Positions 22,684-36,800 of a stretch of 64,000 nt of DNA are shown one piece after another; position 1 is the first letter of the stretch, and every line of letters starts with the position of its first letter. Source of the stretch: Rhizophagus clarus (lineage: Eukaryota > Glomeromycota > Glomeromycetes > Glomerales > Glomeraceae); the NCBI GenBank assembly GCA_015698045.1, contig BLAL01000043.1, positions 124,001 to 188,000 on the forward strand. The letters are read 5' to 3'. The notes below the pieces were generated by a model that did not search any database, had not been told where the DNA came from, and worked only from the letters and a program-made list of their open reading frames with translations. The translations under genes were made by a program, and so were the position numbers.

Positions 22684-25013
22684 GTCATCATTAAACTGTA
22701 ATAAGTTAGCATTGAGCATATGATGATCATAATGTTATATTATCTTATAAAACTATCATAAACATGTCTTTTTGAAGTCATAATATATTCTTGAATAGGT
22801 GGTAAATATCATCGAGAATTGGCTGAAAAATCAATTCAAGATATTTTTTTGATATATTAAATATCAATTGATGATAAATTTAACAGTTCTTTTTGTTACA
22901 TTGGTTAATTTATTTAAAAAAAAATACAAAAAGATAATCTTAATTAATATACGATAGAATATAATTTAATATGATTATAATAAAAATGATCATTCAATAA
23001 CATTTATCATTATTAAATAAAGTTAGTAAACATAATAAAAATGCTTGTTACAGGAAAAGTGATAATAAAAGCCTAACATATCTTTTTATTTTTTCTATAC
23101 CAGTGAATTTGCAAAATATGTGGTATTGTACATTTAATTAAAATTATAAAGTCTATCAAACTCCTCTTGCTAGTAGTGGATTTGAGAGCTGATGCTGTAG
23201 TTTTACATTAGCATGTTTGCAATACAGTCTATTGATTGGTATCATTTGTGGATTTGTTATCTTTAACAGAATCCTTTCTCTTTCAACTTTGTTTTTTAGA
23301 TGGAAGGTTTTAAATTAGAGATTTTTGGTTACTTTTGAAACTAATGAGAAATTAAAAATATAATATTTTTTTTTTATGATAATAATCAATGATGAAAAGC
23401 TACTTAAAGGATCACTGATTTCATTTTCATCAATAGGGATAACAATTTGTCAGTTTTTTTTTGGCTTTGGGTAGTATTAATAATGCTAAGAAGACCTTAG
23501 AATTGTAAGAAAAATTTTATAGAGAAAACTTTAAAGAGTCGTACATAAGAAAAAAATATAAGTGAAAATTTAAAAAGTTATAAATAAAAAATGATAATGC
23601 AAGCTTTCAAGATCGTAAGAAAAAAATTGATTACAAAGTAAAAGATTATAAAGAAAAAAAAATAAACTTGGCTTATTTATCAACATGTAACAATAATGAT
23701 TAGATTAATCAGAATAAGACAATTATATTTTTTTTTAACATGTAATGATTAGTATAATAGCTTACTATATATAAATAGTTGACAATAGTTTTTTTAACGA
23801 ATTGTTTTTGTGATAAATTTATTACATCATTTAATTGAAAACATTAATCAAAATATATTATTATTTTTTTTTTAATCAAAAATATATTTTTTTTTCAAAC
23901 GGAAATTTTTTTTGTTTATCGAAAGTTAAATTTTATTTTATAATTAAATTTTAAAATATACTTAAGTGCAAATTTAATTTAAATTATGCATTTAGTAAAT
24001 AGAAGTTAAACTTTAAATTATACTTATGGTGTAAATTTAATTGAAAGTTATATTTTAAATTACACGTTTAGTGTAGAAAGTTAAATTTAGTTCATAAATG
24101 CCAATTTTAACGGCCAATTTTTGCCTTTTTTTAAATAAATGCCGATATTTAAACTGAAGATATTATATTTATTATATACTTTACCACTTTTTGTATAGTT
24201 CGAATAAAGGATTTTATCTTATTTAAAATGCCCTTGCCGACTTCAATAAGGCTTTGCCGATTATTTTACTAATTTTTTGCCAATTTTTGTTAACTTCTAA
24301 TTTTTTATCCAGAAATGCTGATTTTAGCAGCCGATTTTTACCTTTTTTTTAATTAAATGCCGATATTTAAACTGGAGATATTGTATTTAGTGTAAACTTT
24401 ACCGCTTTTGATACAGGTTGAATAAAGATTTTACTCTATTTAAAATAGTCTTTGCCAATATTTAAATTGTAATATTTCATAATTTTACATCATAGGATTT
24501 TTGAAATTATTTATTATACTAATAAATATAAGATACTATTCTAAATATTCTACTTGTTTTGTACATTGAATTCCCAGTTAGTTTGATTTCACAAACAATA
24601 ACTAAAGTATTCATAAGGTTAAACAGTGATAATTGAAACTGATGAGATCATATTGATAAGGTCTATTCCTAAAAAAGTTAATTAATCACATTTAATTAAA
24701 CGCTATTTAATTGTACTATTTTTTTTTTCAAAAAAAAAAACATTCTTTCTGAAAGAAGAGTCTGCCTCCTATACTGTTTGCTGTCATGCATAGTGTGTTA
24801 TAGGAAAGGTGGGCTAGGTGGCCACCTAAAGTTTGTAAATAACTCTGATACCAAAGTTAATGATCTATTTACTATACATAGACCTCTCGCTTCAAATTTT
24901 GGTTATGATAATTCTGCCTCCTCTGTCGCATTATTCGTCAAAGTCTAAATAGATATCATTATGACTTATGAGTAAAATATTTACAATAATAATGTAAATT
25001 CTTTAACCATAGT
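22684..25013. other. degraded DNA, probably the far end of the transposase locus
   Basis: Short minus-strand coding remnants persist, for example NPQMIPINRLYCKHANVKLQ near 23165-23260, in line with the transposase-like locus. Further right there are about three 70-bp degenerate repeats with GTTAAATTTTA-type words (23925-24090) and a two-unit repeat (24096-24450). No intact gene is seen. Confidence 0.45.
24096..24450. repeat. two-unit imperfect direct repeat, period about 217 bp
   Basis: Two units share the order GCCGATTTTTACC-like, AAATGCCGATATTTAAACTG and TTACCACTTTTTGTATAG-like words (first near 24096-24235, second near 24313-24450). The units differ by scattered substitutions, so the duplication is old. 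Confidence 0.65.
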
Positions 25014-25270
25014 TAAAATAGGCATGATGGGATAACTCATATATTATGAACTCTGTCTGTGCGAAGTGCCATTTTATTTATAATCAAAGTAGACTTAAGT
25101 CATAAGTAACTTTGATTATCATTGATTAGGAAAGTACATGCAATAAAAATACTTTATCAAGGGGTAAAATAGGCATGATGGGATAACTCATATATTATGA
25201 ACTCTGTCTGTGTGAAGTACCATTTTATTTATAATCAAAGTAGGCTTAAGTCATAAGTAACTTGATTATA
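25014..25270. repeat. direct duplication of about 105 bp, period 151 bp
   Basis: The block beginning TAAAATAGGCATGATGGGAT at 25014 recurs at 25165 with only a few differences and ends near 25121 and 25270. It contains the presumed left terminus of the decayed element to its right, so the end of that element was duplicated in tandem. Confidence 0.8.
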
Positions 25271-26608
25271 ACAATGATGATTATTGGAGATTGATGTTTT
25301 TCACATTCTACACCACAATTAAAACAAAGTGCCTCTTTAAATAATTCACTTGAATAATATAAAATTTCAATCAGGCTATTGCATGTTAGAGTATTATTAA
25401 CTTTAACAATAGAGAATAATTTTTTCATAGAATCATTTATATCATTAGAATTTTGTATTTTATGCTAGTTAAGCTATAAAAAGTATCATTACATATATAT
25501 TGAATTTCATCTAAAAATTGTGTAAGTTCTTTCTTATCTTGTAAAGATAATTTTGATTTTAAATAAAGTACACGCCATTTGTCATATTCTTCATATTGAA
25601 TTAGAATTCCAATATTTTTACAGTTCTATGCACTAGATTTAAAGCCCATGTCATTATTTGACTTCTTAATTTCACTTAAAGAAGGTCTATATTTTTCTGT
25701 CCATTTCATCAACTATAGAAAATAATAAATTTTTTAGTTCTTTACTTCAAATTTGCTGATAGTCCAAATATTTTGAATATTTAGCCAGGATTTTATTAAA
25801 TTTAGTTAGTGATTCTCTTAGCCAGTTAAATCTACTTTGTAACATCCAATTTAATTCAACATAATTAAGTATTTTTTTACCATGCTAAGTTAATTCTTCA
25901 GAATTAATTTCAGTCTTGATTTTTTATAATTCTCTGGAAATGATCTTCCAAAATCTTTATCAAAAATAACAGAAATCTTAAAAAACTTTTGATCTAAAGT
26001 TTTTACAGAACAGAACAACTATCAACATACCATAGTGCACTTATTAAATCAGTTACAAATTTTTTTCCAATATGTCATACAGTATCCTTTCCTTTTCATC
26101 CACCTTTATAATTTTTAATCCAATTAGATAAATCTATTCATAACTTTTCCAGTGCATTTTTTGGGAGATCTTTAAATTCTGAAACAAATATATCATTTGA
26201 ACTAGCTAAACTAGCTTTTATAATATCAAAAGCATTAATAATATTAATAATAGGAATTCTATGAGATTCTATTATTTCTTGTGAAATAATATAAAAATAT
26301 GCATAAATTCCATATTGATATGCAGCTTTCTAGACAATGCATTCTGTTGAAATCTTCTCTTCAACTAACATTTTTGATAAACTAAATTTCACTTCAAAAT
26401 TTCCATTCAGATGACAAATATAAAATTGATATATCTCCAAAAAAAACTTTTATTTTAGTTTCCCTGCCAACAAGTAGATTTTTCCAATCCTTCAAAATTT
26501 CAGATTTTTACATGTATGATAGGTATTTGGCAGAGTAAAATCAAGAAAAAAAAATTTTCAATTATTTTAAATGTGATTATCATATGTGATTATCGTATAA
26601 GTTATCCC
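25174..26608. mobile_element. decayed TIR element with broken minus-strand gene
   Basis: GGGATAACTCATATATTATG on the left and GGGATAACTTATACGATAAT on the opposite strand at 26589-26608 look like diverged terminal repeats. Between them minus-strand fragments read KWTEKYRPSLSEIKKS, KKFVTDLISALWYVDSC and NCGVECEKHQSPI, separated by many stops. I do not recognise the family. No convincing target duplication was found, so the boundaries are tentative. Confidence 0.4.
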
Positions 26609-27625
26609 TTAAAGGTTAACCAATCAGAAACCATAAAATTATAAATAAACTTTTTTTATTAATAAAAAAAAATATTAATAAACTCTAGGTCTTCAGATTA
26701 ATTTTAAATTTTGATGTTACGTGAACTGAAAAATCAAATTTGTGTGGCTTTAGATTGATTTTTAAATCTTTAAACATGAAAAGCTGATAAGATGAATATT
26801 TATATTATTTTAGATATAAGATAAAATCAGTTTTTTTTAATGAATCTAAATATATTGAAAAGGTTTTTTATTTTTTTTTTTTATTTTAATGATTAAAGAT
26901 TAATAATCTAATAGATATAAATTTATATAACAAATCTTAATGTAATTAATATTACTAATAAAGTTATAGCAATTTAAAAGAAAAAAAAAAGAAAGATATT
27001 GTAAAAAATGTAATAAAATTGATTATTATACTCCAAGATGTTTAAATATTTAAAATTTAAAAAAAAAAATTATAAAATCTTTTTTACATCTATTTAATAA
27101 ACTTATATTAAACTACTAAATATACATATTGTAATGAATATAAATCATAAAACTTAATTATAATAATAAAATTTGGCTAAAATTAACAAATTTTTTACTA
27201 GAATTATTAATACAAATTAAACACAAATTAAATTGCATCAAATTAATATTATTAAAATAGTAATAAAAATAATAAATCATTTATTATACCTATGAAATTA
27301 TCTAAATGATATCACCTTTAATACATTATATTGTATGATCTTTAAAATTATTAAAAATAATTAAAAATAGCCTTTTGGATATTATAAAGTTGTAAACTAT
27401 AAATTACAATTTAATTCCAAAATCCATAATAAAAATTATTTACAAATTTAAAATAAAGAGTACTTTTCTAATTTAAATGATTTTATTTTTGAAAATTTAA
27501 ATTTAAAGAAGAATAAAAATCTATATATTTAATGATATAAATTTTAAACATTAAATTATTAAAAATCTTAATAATAATTTGATAAAATATACAGTATTTA
27601 TTATTTAAATTATTAAATATAGCCT
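26609..27625. other. very A/T-rich DNA, no gene seen
   Basis: This is low-complexity A/T sequence without frames, clear repeats or recognisable signals. Confidence 0.5.
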
Positions 27626-27970
27626 ACTTCTATACCAGAGCCAGATCTTCTGACTTTCACTAATGTTATTGATATTCCTGAAGATGGCTAAGAATTTGCA
27701 TTCAAATGCATTTATTTTCATTGACATTTTAACAAAGGACTGTTTGATGAGCATAAGAAAGACTGGGCGCTGATACACAAACAAAAAGTAGATAAATACA
27801 AAGAGTATTTAGATCAGCAACTGTCAAATTTGATTACGAAATGGCTGCAATCCACCGGTTAATCCATTATTTCGTGAAGAACTAAAATTCCGCAGCAAGA
27901 AAGGAATACATAATATGAAGACGTTTTTGGAAAAATGCAGCAGGAATATGATCATTTTTGGACAAAGTGT
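27626..27970 (+). pseudogene. small coding remnant of unknown family
   Basis: Base composition changes here from extreme A/T to ordinary coding-like sequence. One plus frame reads PEPDLLTFTNVIDIPEDG, then ALIHKQKVDKYKEYLDQQL with stops between. It looks like an isolated fragment of a helical protein gene. Neither end can be defined. Confidence 0.3.
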
Positions 27971-30900
27971 AATTTTATATAAAATATAATGATGACGATA
28001 TTTGGTCTAAGCGTTAAACACAATAATATTAAAATATATCCCAATATATCATATATAATTAATCACAATATGAAAATCTATTATTACCATATAACGATTG
28101 CATACAGTACCCTGAAGAATAAAATTTGGGTATACGGTATATAATAACAATGATATTACTCTAATAGTTAATTAAGTTCAAATAATGAAATTACTCTAAT
28201 AGTCAAATACCAATAAATTTATAATAATTATATTACAATTTTTTTTATAGTTTTAACCTAAAATTATTTGTAATCAACCTAAAAATTTTTCACAATGTTT
28301 CATTCAAATTTGATAAACATATTTTACTAACATAAATGTTTCATATATAAAAAAATTTGATATACAAAATAATTTTAAACGATATTCAAATTATGCATTT
28401 AAAAATACTTTGCTGCATTATAAAAAAGACTGATAATCAATACCCTTAAAATACTTGTAAAATTTCTTGCATTATGGATCATATGAGACCGATAATCATA
28501 ACCTTCAAAAGTGTTAACAAACCTTAAATTCTGGAATTATGCCTAAAAATGTATAACGTAATGAATTATGTAAAAAAACTAAACTAATAATGATTGTTTT
28601 TTTTCCTTCCAAAAAGCAATGATTGACAAGTTTTTTTTTTTTTAACATGAAACAATTGAAACATGAATAATTAATTATAAAAAACGACCATTTTGGGACA
28701 GGACTTGCGGTAAATCCACATTTCGGTAAAGTCAATCAAATTAACCAATTAATAATCAATCACACTTGTTTTTTTTTTTTTTTTTGTTAAACAAATTTCA
28801 GAAAAAGATATTCCGATGTTTAATCTGTAATGCATCACATGTAACGAAATAAATTAAAAACTGCACCGATCAATGATTAACCAACATAAATAAAAAATTA
28901 TTTAATCATTATTTATAAATTATTTTATGATTATTTATGCATTACATTTTTTTTTTTTTTTTTTTTTACCAAATTTTTCTTTCTTTTTAACATTAAATTA
29001 CGACATAATACTTACTTAACATATTTGTTAAATTAAGCAAATAAGTTTTACATAAAATTACTGCCAATCTGTCGTTCAGCCGCCGGGGGGTACCCAAGTG
29101 ATTTACGGTAAATCACCAAACTTGTGTTAGACCAATTCTTTAAGTTTACGGGGTTTATTAAACTTAAAAATTTACGTTATGTAACACGAGTAGCACAAAG
29201 AATGATATCATTATTTGACGTTTTGCTAAGCCTTCTAAAAAAACAAATAAATTACTAAATAAATAAATAAAATGGCGAAATCTATCTTTAAAGTAAGTAA
29301 TTAATTAAGTAAAAGAATGAAGAAGACGAAAATGGTTAATTGATTATCTCCGCTACAAATAACTTAAAGGGCGGTGTCAATAATTAGATTTATATTACAT
29401 CATTATTAATAGTATCCGAAAGGTAACATATTGAACCTATTGAACCAATTTAATTAAATTAGATTAATTCCATTTTTAAAAAATTTAAATAATAACGAAA
29501 ATTATGTAACGTAACGTAAGATCGCACTAAGACAGAAGAGTATTTTTGCACATGATAGATAAAACCATGTATTTATGAAGGAAAATCATGATCAATGGCT
29601 AATAGTGCAATGACGCAATTCAGGTAAGTTTAAAGGATCATATAATTTGAAAATTTTCATTATATTTAGTAAAGAAAAGCTCATGTAATAATTCTTATTT
29701 TAGAAAATTTAGCCTAGAATTAAGTATTATTACATCATAATTTACGAACTTTTGAGTATGCGCCGTAAGATGTCTTTGTTTCGCTAGTTACGGATTTAAT
29801 TCGTGGATCGATTTGCGGATTGATTATTTCCGAGAATTCCGCGAATATAGATATTATGTATGGTATTTACTTAATGGGTTTGAAATATTGCCGGTATCCG
29901 TGAGCTTTAAGTAATGCATAGATAAAGTAATGATAAACAAAGTAAAATAATGACAGACAACGCAAAGTAACGTAAAAGTAATGGCAGACAACGTAAAAAT
30001 CATGAGGGAAGAAAAACTTTTAAAAAAGTAATTATTATTATTTAATAAATAATAAATAATAAATATAGCTAAAAATTTCGATGAGTTTCTATGACCTTCG
30101 ATGGCTTTTTCACATACTATTTCATACTATTTCATACTATTATAGTACATTCGAAGATCATTTAACTTAATTTATCAAAGGAAAATCGTAGAATAGTAGA
30201 ACAAATTAGTGAAAAATAAAAAAGATTAACTGTTAATTCTTTGTCACAAAAAGAAGTTCATAAGTTGATTGATATTGACATATTAGTAAATATAAATAAC
30301 AAGATACTTGTATATTGATATATTAGCGTTATTTGCTGGATAGATCTCCAGAATCTTTCGTTCGCCACTTTGGCAATATGGCTGAAATTGAATAATCATT
30401 TTGGCTGAATCGACGGGTGAGTCAGATGAATCAATTTTTCCATACTGTGACATTTTTTTTTGCGGAACTTCTTTATCAAATTTTACTTTTTACAAATATC
30501 AAAAGTAAAAACTAAACTCTAATAGAATAAATCGATCAACGTACAAATAAACAAAATAGGCAAGTACAAAAGATGTCGCAACAAGGCGTAATTTTAAGGC
30601 CTAAAAATAAAGATCACATTATTTTATTAGAAAAACTGGTATACGAGTAACGTAAACGGGTATGTTTGTGGCAAAATTTATTTAGTAATACTACACACTT
30701 ACACGTATTTTTTGGTCTAGAACCTCATTACCTGTGCTCAAAGACCAATAATTCGGATAAATGCACAAATATGTTTAGTATTATCATTAAACAAGATCCC
30801 ATGACACTTTGTGAAGCCAAATAAGCCTTATTACGATGAATACTGTAAGGGGGTTGTAAATAAATTATGGAGTAATGTTAATTCATTCGATTGGTTCACC

Positions 30901-31117
30901 TCTTTTTTTTTTTAAATTAATTTATCGTTTATCTGTTATGTTAAAGTTATGGGAAAATTTTTTCTTATTCATTGACACCTAAACATACTTCTTATCTCTC
31001 ACATCAACTAAACTTTACGGATTTCATTTTACACACGAGGCAAACAAAAAATTAAAAATTTCACACGATAATATTTACATGGAAAAAAAAATTTTTTTAT
31101 TTTATTTTTATTTTATT
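27971..31117. other. long intergenic stretch, no supported gene
   Basis: This is A/T-rich with T runs near 28765, 28950 and 30905. The stretch 29040-30800 is less A/T-biased and could hold promoters or short exons. Two start-plus-donor combinations exist, ATGGCGAAATCTATC at about 29272 and ATGGCTAATAGTGC at about 29598, but no convincing downstream exon follows. A possible 25-codon frame starts near 30573. None is called. Confidence 0.45.
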
Positions 31118-31341
31118 TTATTTTTTAAAAAAAAAATCAATTTTTTTTTTTTTTTTTTTTTCGCAGGGGAAAAAAAGGGGGAAAGTATGTACAAAGTTAA
31201 TTTTATCGCAGGAAAAAAAAAAAAAAAAAAAAAAATAACAGTAATAAAATAAAAATTGAAAATAATGAACAAATAAAAAAAAAAAATGATGAAAATAAAA
31301 TAAAATAAAAATAATAATAATTAATAAACCTAAAATTTTTT

Positions 31342-32280
31342 TCATGTTCTATTTATAATTACAAAATCGTCATCTACTCGGTTTTCAATGTTTTTAATGG
31401 AATTTTTGTATTGCGAATCACGAAAATTATCTAAATCTCTTAACATAATATTTACAGTATTGATTATAGAAATTTTCTTCTCTCTCACTAAATAATATTC
31501 ATCAGAGAAATCATTATTTAATTTATTAAGAATTTTTAATATGGATTCCTTGTAAATTAAAAATGCTTTATTATTAACGGAAATTGGTAAAACTTCGTTA
31601 TTCTTGTTTGATTCAAAGGTAAGATTACCTTTTAAATTAATTGATTTCAATAAAGAAAGTTGATTTTGCATTGAACGAAGTTTGATGAGATTTGAAATGA
31701 TTTTTTGAGTATTTCTCTTTTCTATATGATGCTTTATGAATGAATAAATTTTATATGCAGCCTGAAATCTTTTGATGGATGAACTCATTGATCTTGATGG
31801 TAAACTTTTCTTTGATATTATTGATGATGATGTTGTTGTTGTTGTTGATGATGATGATGTCGTTGAATTCGAACTCGAAGAACTGCTGCTCATGCTTCTT
31901 CTTAATCCATTATTATTTTTAAGTTGTGCCGATTTAAGTTCATAAAATTTTCTTAGAGCGTTACATTCTTCTACTTTTTTAAGTGCCGTTTGTTTCTCCG
32001 CTCTTTCTCTACAAAGTCTTTCTTTTTCGGCGCAAAATTGATGTCGTCTTTGTAATTCTTGTTGTAATTGATGTCGTTTGACTGATGCTTCATGATATTT
32101 CATTCTTGAATCGTTTTCCGTTATCATGAAATTATTATTACAATTATTATTATAAGGTAAATTAAATGTTATTTTACTTTTGTGAGATTTGTTTGAAGGT
32201 GAGGTTTCTCTTTTTTTATTATATGAATTTTTGGGGTTATAAAACAAATTTTCAGTTTCTACCTGAGAACACGCGAACAT
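31342..32280 (-). CDS. BAG-domain co-chaperone with IQ-like helix
   Basis: This is an intronless 312-residue protein. Residues about 60-118 are a charged coiled coil (RHQLQQELQRRHQFC, EKERLCRERAEKQ). Residues about 128-168 are a Ser/Thr tract. Residues about 170-190 (FQAAYKIYSFIKHHIEKR) resemble an IQ motif. The remaining part to about 288 fits a BAG domain: a first helix NLIKLRSMQNQLSLLKSI, then ESILKILNKLNND and the last helix with VREKKISIINTVNIMLRDLD, which carries the basic and hydrophobic pattern that contacts the Hsp70 nucleotide-binding domain. BAG proteins release nucleotide and client from Hsp70 in the cytosol. Fungal proteins with an IQ-BAG pair are known. The start is the first Met, downstream of a TATA box. 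Homopolymers lie directly after the stop. Confidence 0.8.
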   Translation of the reverse strand: MFACSQVETENLFYNPKNSYNKKRETSPSNKSHKSKITFNLPYNNNCNNNFMITENDSRMKYHEASVKRHQLQQELQRRHQFCAEKERLCRERAEKQTALKKVEECNALRKFYELKSAQLKNNNGLRRSMSSSSSSSNSTTSSSSTTTTTSSSIISKKSLPSRSMSSSIKRFQAAYKIYSFIKHHIEKRNTQKIISNLIKLRSMQNQLSLLKSINLKGNLTFESNKNNEVLPISVNNKAFLIYKESILKILNKLNNDFSDEYYLVREKKISIINTVNIMLRDLDNFRDSQYKNSIKNIENRVDDDFVIINRT

Positions 32281-32424
32281 TTTTATTATTATTTACTAAA
32301 ATTTTTTAAAAAAGAATTAATTTAAAAAGAATATTTTTTTTTTTAAAAAAAAAAGATTTTCTTCCTTTATTATTTTTTCTTTTTTTCTTTTTTTTTAAAC
32401 TTTTTTGATTGTGCAATCGTACCC

Positions 32425-32434
32425 TATATATATA
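32425..32434 (-). promoter_or_regulatory. TATA box of the BAG gene
   Basis: TATATATATA on the minus strand lies about 145 bp upstream of the BAG start codon, at the edge of a pyrimidine/purine-rich leader. It is A/T-rich context, so chance is possible. Confidence 0.35.
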
Positions 32435-32440
32435 AATTTT

Positions 32441-33845
32441 TTTTATATGTAATAAAGTAATACGGTCAATAAGGATGATTCAAGAAAATTCAAGTTAGAT
32501 CAACATTTCAAATTCCGATTCTTTACACCAGTAAAAAATGAAACGATTATATAACGGGTAAATGTTATATTAGTTTAAAAAAGAATAAATTATATAATAG
32601 TTAATATAAATAAGATAAACATTTATGTCATCATGCATTTCAACATATGTAATGCAAGTAATATGTGGTGCAGTGTAATACATATATATTTTGGTATTTT
32701 TTTGTAAATCTTTTTATACAGATTGAAGATTATCTTTCGGTTATTTTCGTTTTCGGTGATCAACGGTTTCATATGATTAAAAAGAATTTCTGCTAGGTTC
32801 GAAACTCGAAATTTATATTTGAATTATATTTGAAATGATATTTGAAAAAAAAAATTGTAGATTGGCCCGTCGGTTTTTTATTTTATTTTTTTTTTTTTAA
32901 CACATATATATCTTAAATTTATTATTAGAATTCCTTTCTTCGGTATTTCCTTTGTTTTCCGTTATATGCGGACACAAAAAATCAAACAACGACGAAAAAA
33001 AAATATGTATATTTTTTTTTTTCCCTGGTTAAAATTTGGTAAGTAAATAAACCCAAACCGTTGCACTTAATTAAACGCAATTTCCACCTTCTTTGCATAA
33101 AAGGAAAATATTCCCAAATATTTAAATTATGCAATTTTTTTAACGAAAAATATTTTTATTTTTTTGGTAATATAAAAAAAGATCTCCCAAAGGGAAATTT
33201 TTATGTGACCTTCTTTACCTTCTTTGTAAATCTTCTAGAATTGTTTAACAGAAAAAGTGCATTATACCATATTTATCAATTTACCCGAATTACCCGTATT
33301 GACTTGTCTATAGGCTTAGTTATTACCTATAGCCTTATGTTGTGATGTAGTTATTAGCCCTCATACTATTATTGTAATATATACATATATATATATATAT
33401 AATATAATATTAATCTATTTTATAACACTATTATTACTACTATTATTATTATTATAATATTATTGTTGTTATTATTTATTATTGTTAACTGTGTGAGAAA
33501 AAAAATATTATTAGCTTGACAAAAAAATCCTATAAGCCCATTAGATCATTTGAAAAAATCGCAGTAAACATGGTTGTAAAATTACGTCATATAATATGAT
33601 GGGATTGACTTTTTAGGAAGTAAATACATCATACATCACACCATTCCTATTACAATCTCATATTTCTTTTTAAATTTTATCATTGTTTTTTTACTTTCAC
33701 CTTTGAGAAACTTTTTTGACGGAAAATGGGAAAATATAATAATCTTCAATTTTTCGGTCGGAATTTGCTCGGAAAAAAAATTTCCATTGTTGGATGCAAA
33801 AAAAAAAAAAAAAGGATGGAAAAAAAAAGAAATAAAAAAATCATT

Positions 33846-33883
<38 letters not shown>

Positions 33884-36800
33884 TATATAAATTTCATGTG
33901 TATGTATTTTTTTTTATGCATGTACCATTTATGAAAATTAAACAAACTCGCATAATTATACTGTATACAAACGTATTCTCGCATTTGATAAAACTGATAA
34001 AATGTATAACAATTAAATGATTAAAAATAATTAAAATGCATACTTTTGTATACTTTATCAATAGTTAAAATGTAAATACCCATAACCTGACAATAAAAAG
34101 ACAATAAAAAGAAACATCGGAAAAGGTTTAGTAAAAATTACAGTGAACATGTTATACTGTATACATGATGAGTATTTATGAATATTCATGATATTTTTGT
34201 CGATATTTTTTTTTTTTGCCCAAACATAATATGACGAAATTTTTCTTTATTAAAGATTAAAAATAGAAATAGAAGAAAGAAAAAAAAGCGAATTGTCAAA
34301 TATTATTAATGAAAAAACCACGGTAAAAAAAAAAAATTATATAATAATTAATATTATAAATGTTAACAAGTACATGCTAGAAATATGAATCCATGCTTAT
34401 GGAATTTATTATGATATCATTCATTCCCAAAAAAAGTTAAACTATTAATGTGGTGCGTATTTGAAATTTGTCATGTGCCATGACATACATGATTCCGAGA
34501 AGAATAGAAGATCAATGTTTACTTTCATTATTCGTTGTTTTTATTTCATTCAATGATTTTATTCGCTGAAAAAAAATCATTTCATTATTTCTTTATATTT
34601 GTAAAAAATGCAATATAATCAAACGTATTCATATGTACTCCAAAATGTATTTATTCGATCTTGTCTACTAAATTAAGGATAACCATTATACAGTTTATTA
34701 CAGTGTTAATACAGTAAAAGAAAAGCACGATGATCGTTCAATTAATAATTAATAAGGAAATTTTATTTTAGGGAATAAACTTTTTTTTTGAAATTATTAA
34801 AAGAAAAAGGTTTTCTTTGATTATTTGATTATTTGATTATAAATCAAAACAAGAATATATTTGATTGATTAATGATACGTATTGATACATATGATACGTA
34901 TGGCAACGTACGGTACAGTACGTATGGTAAGTTTTTTTACTTGGTATTTGACCTATTGATAGTATAATTTCATTACTAAAAGAATCTTAGTTTTTTTCCA
35001 TCATGTTTAATCAGGTTACATCGGGACCATCGGGATGATGCACATGCAATTTGATATATTTAAGAATCGGTTCTTATTTTATTTCTTTGTTTTGGAAAGT
35101 GAAAACCCTTTTTTTAATAATAAAATAATTTTTGGTTATTTTCAATTAATAAATTTAAAAAAGGTTCTTTTTTTTTGTTTCCGAGTTATGAATATAACCG
35201 TTATTATACGAGTAATATGACGTAAATTTATTAATTGTCCCGAAAATTTTGTTATTGTAAATGATTTATTATTGTATGTTATATACTGATATGTTATTAT
35301 TGTAAATGGATATGATGATGATGATATGTTAAAAGTGCACAGTCTGCAATGTACCGAATTGTAGATCATTTTACGAATATCCCTTCACTGTACCCTTAAA
35401 AAATGAACAATATCAGCGAATAAAAAAAAAAAAAAAATAAATAATCTAAAATAATAATAATATTTAAATAAATTTCAAATAAAATATTTTTGTGTAAAAT
35501 TAAACTGTATTTTTTAGGAAACCCTACTGGTATTTAATTATCGGATTATAAAAAAAATTCCTTAAAAAGTAAAACTATAAGTACACTTTTATAAATATAA
35601 TAGTAAGATGAAAAAAAAAAAAAATAGTGTCATAGAATGATAGAAGTTAAGAACAATTGTGAAAAAAAAAAAAAAAATATTGTGAAACGTACAAGAGAAA
35701 ATCAAACTAAAACTAATTCTGATTCTATTCCATTTTATTTTTTCTTTCTTTCTTTTTAATAAGATTCCAATAAAAGAAAAGTGAAAAAAAAAAAAAAAGA
35801 TTCATTGATTTATACCTTTTTTCGGGCTGAAAAAAAATCTCTCTGTTTCAAAAGATTTTTTTCAGTTCAATGAAAGAAAAAAGATTATCAAACATTGGAA
35901 TGATTTTTTTGTGAAACTAAATTTTACCAAAAATTTCAAAGATCATTTAAAAAATTCCCGGAGTTATTACGGAAAATAAAAATTCATTTCGTTTAGAATT
36001 TTGATTCTGGTCACAATCTTACATATAAAGAAAAGTTTCAACGCATCCTGAGTTTCCTATTGTGGTTTCCTGTTCGTGGGGTTTCCTATTCGTGAGAGAT
36101 TTTTTTTTTCAAGGAGATACTGTAGATTTCACACAATGATTTAACGAAAACAATATCAAATTAAAACTTGATAATGAATGAATCCATAAAAAAAAAAAAA
36201 TAAATGAATCCACCATATGACCGGAATAAAGAATGAAAGAAAAAGGAATAACGAATAAAAGGGATTTTTTCTTTTTTCAAGAAATGTTTACATTGTATTC
36301 AAAAAAATTATTTATTCGTTTTTCAAAAAAGGTGAATTTTGTGTGCAAATCAGGGGTTCACGAAAGACATAATTTTGCATTTAGCCAATCAGATTTCACG
36401 TTGATCAATATTTAAAAATATTCTTTTTTATATAAGTTAAAATTTCTTGTTTTTAAAAAAAGAAAGGTTCGTATGTATAATTAGCTCATTATTATGTTAA
36501 ATAGAGTGTAAAACCTTAGTTAGTCCTTTTGCTTTTAATCATATAATTTGTTCAGGTTAGTTTATTTCACTTTCTAATTATTCAAATTTTCAATATCAAC
36601 ATCGTAATTGGATTTGTTAAATTATGCATACTTAATATTCAGTAAAACAGTCAATAAAACAGTCAATAAAACATTCAATATACACTAATCAATATACCAG
36701 CAAATTTACATAAATTCCGCATCTTTCTTTTAGGTTTATGGTTGAATGTGCATTTAATTTATACGTAGTAAGTTTCAGCTTTGAAATCAAAGGATGCATT

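Noticed and set aside
29272-29660. Two ATG-plus-GTAAGT combinations that could be first exons (ATGGCGAAATC and ATGGCTAATAG)
   Set aside because: No downstream exon keeping phase and showing coding character was found; transcript data would be needed.
30573-30650. 25-codon frame MSQQGVILRPKNKD
   Set aside because: It has ordinary composition and a good ATG, but is too short and isolated to call.
32790-32815. GGTTCGAAACTCGAA resembling a tRNA T-arm
   Set aside because: No acceptor stem, D-arm or anticodon arm can be formed around it.
33061-33345. 94-codon plus frame resembling a small hydrophobic protein
   Set aside because: Composition is Phe/Lys/Asn-driven, with no start context, domain or splice support.
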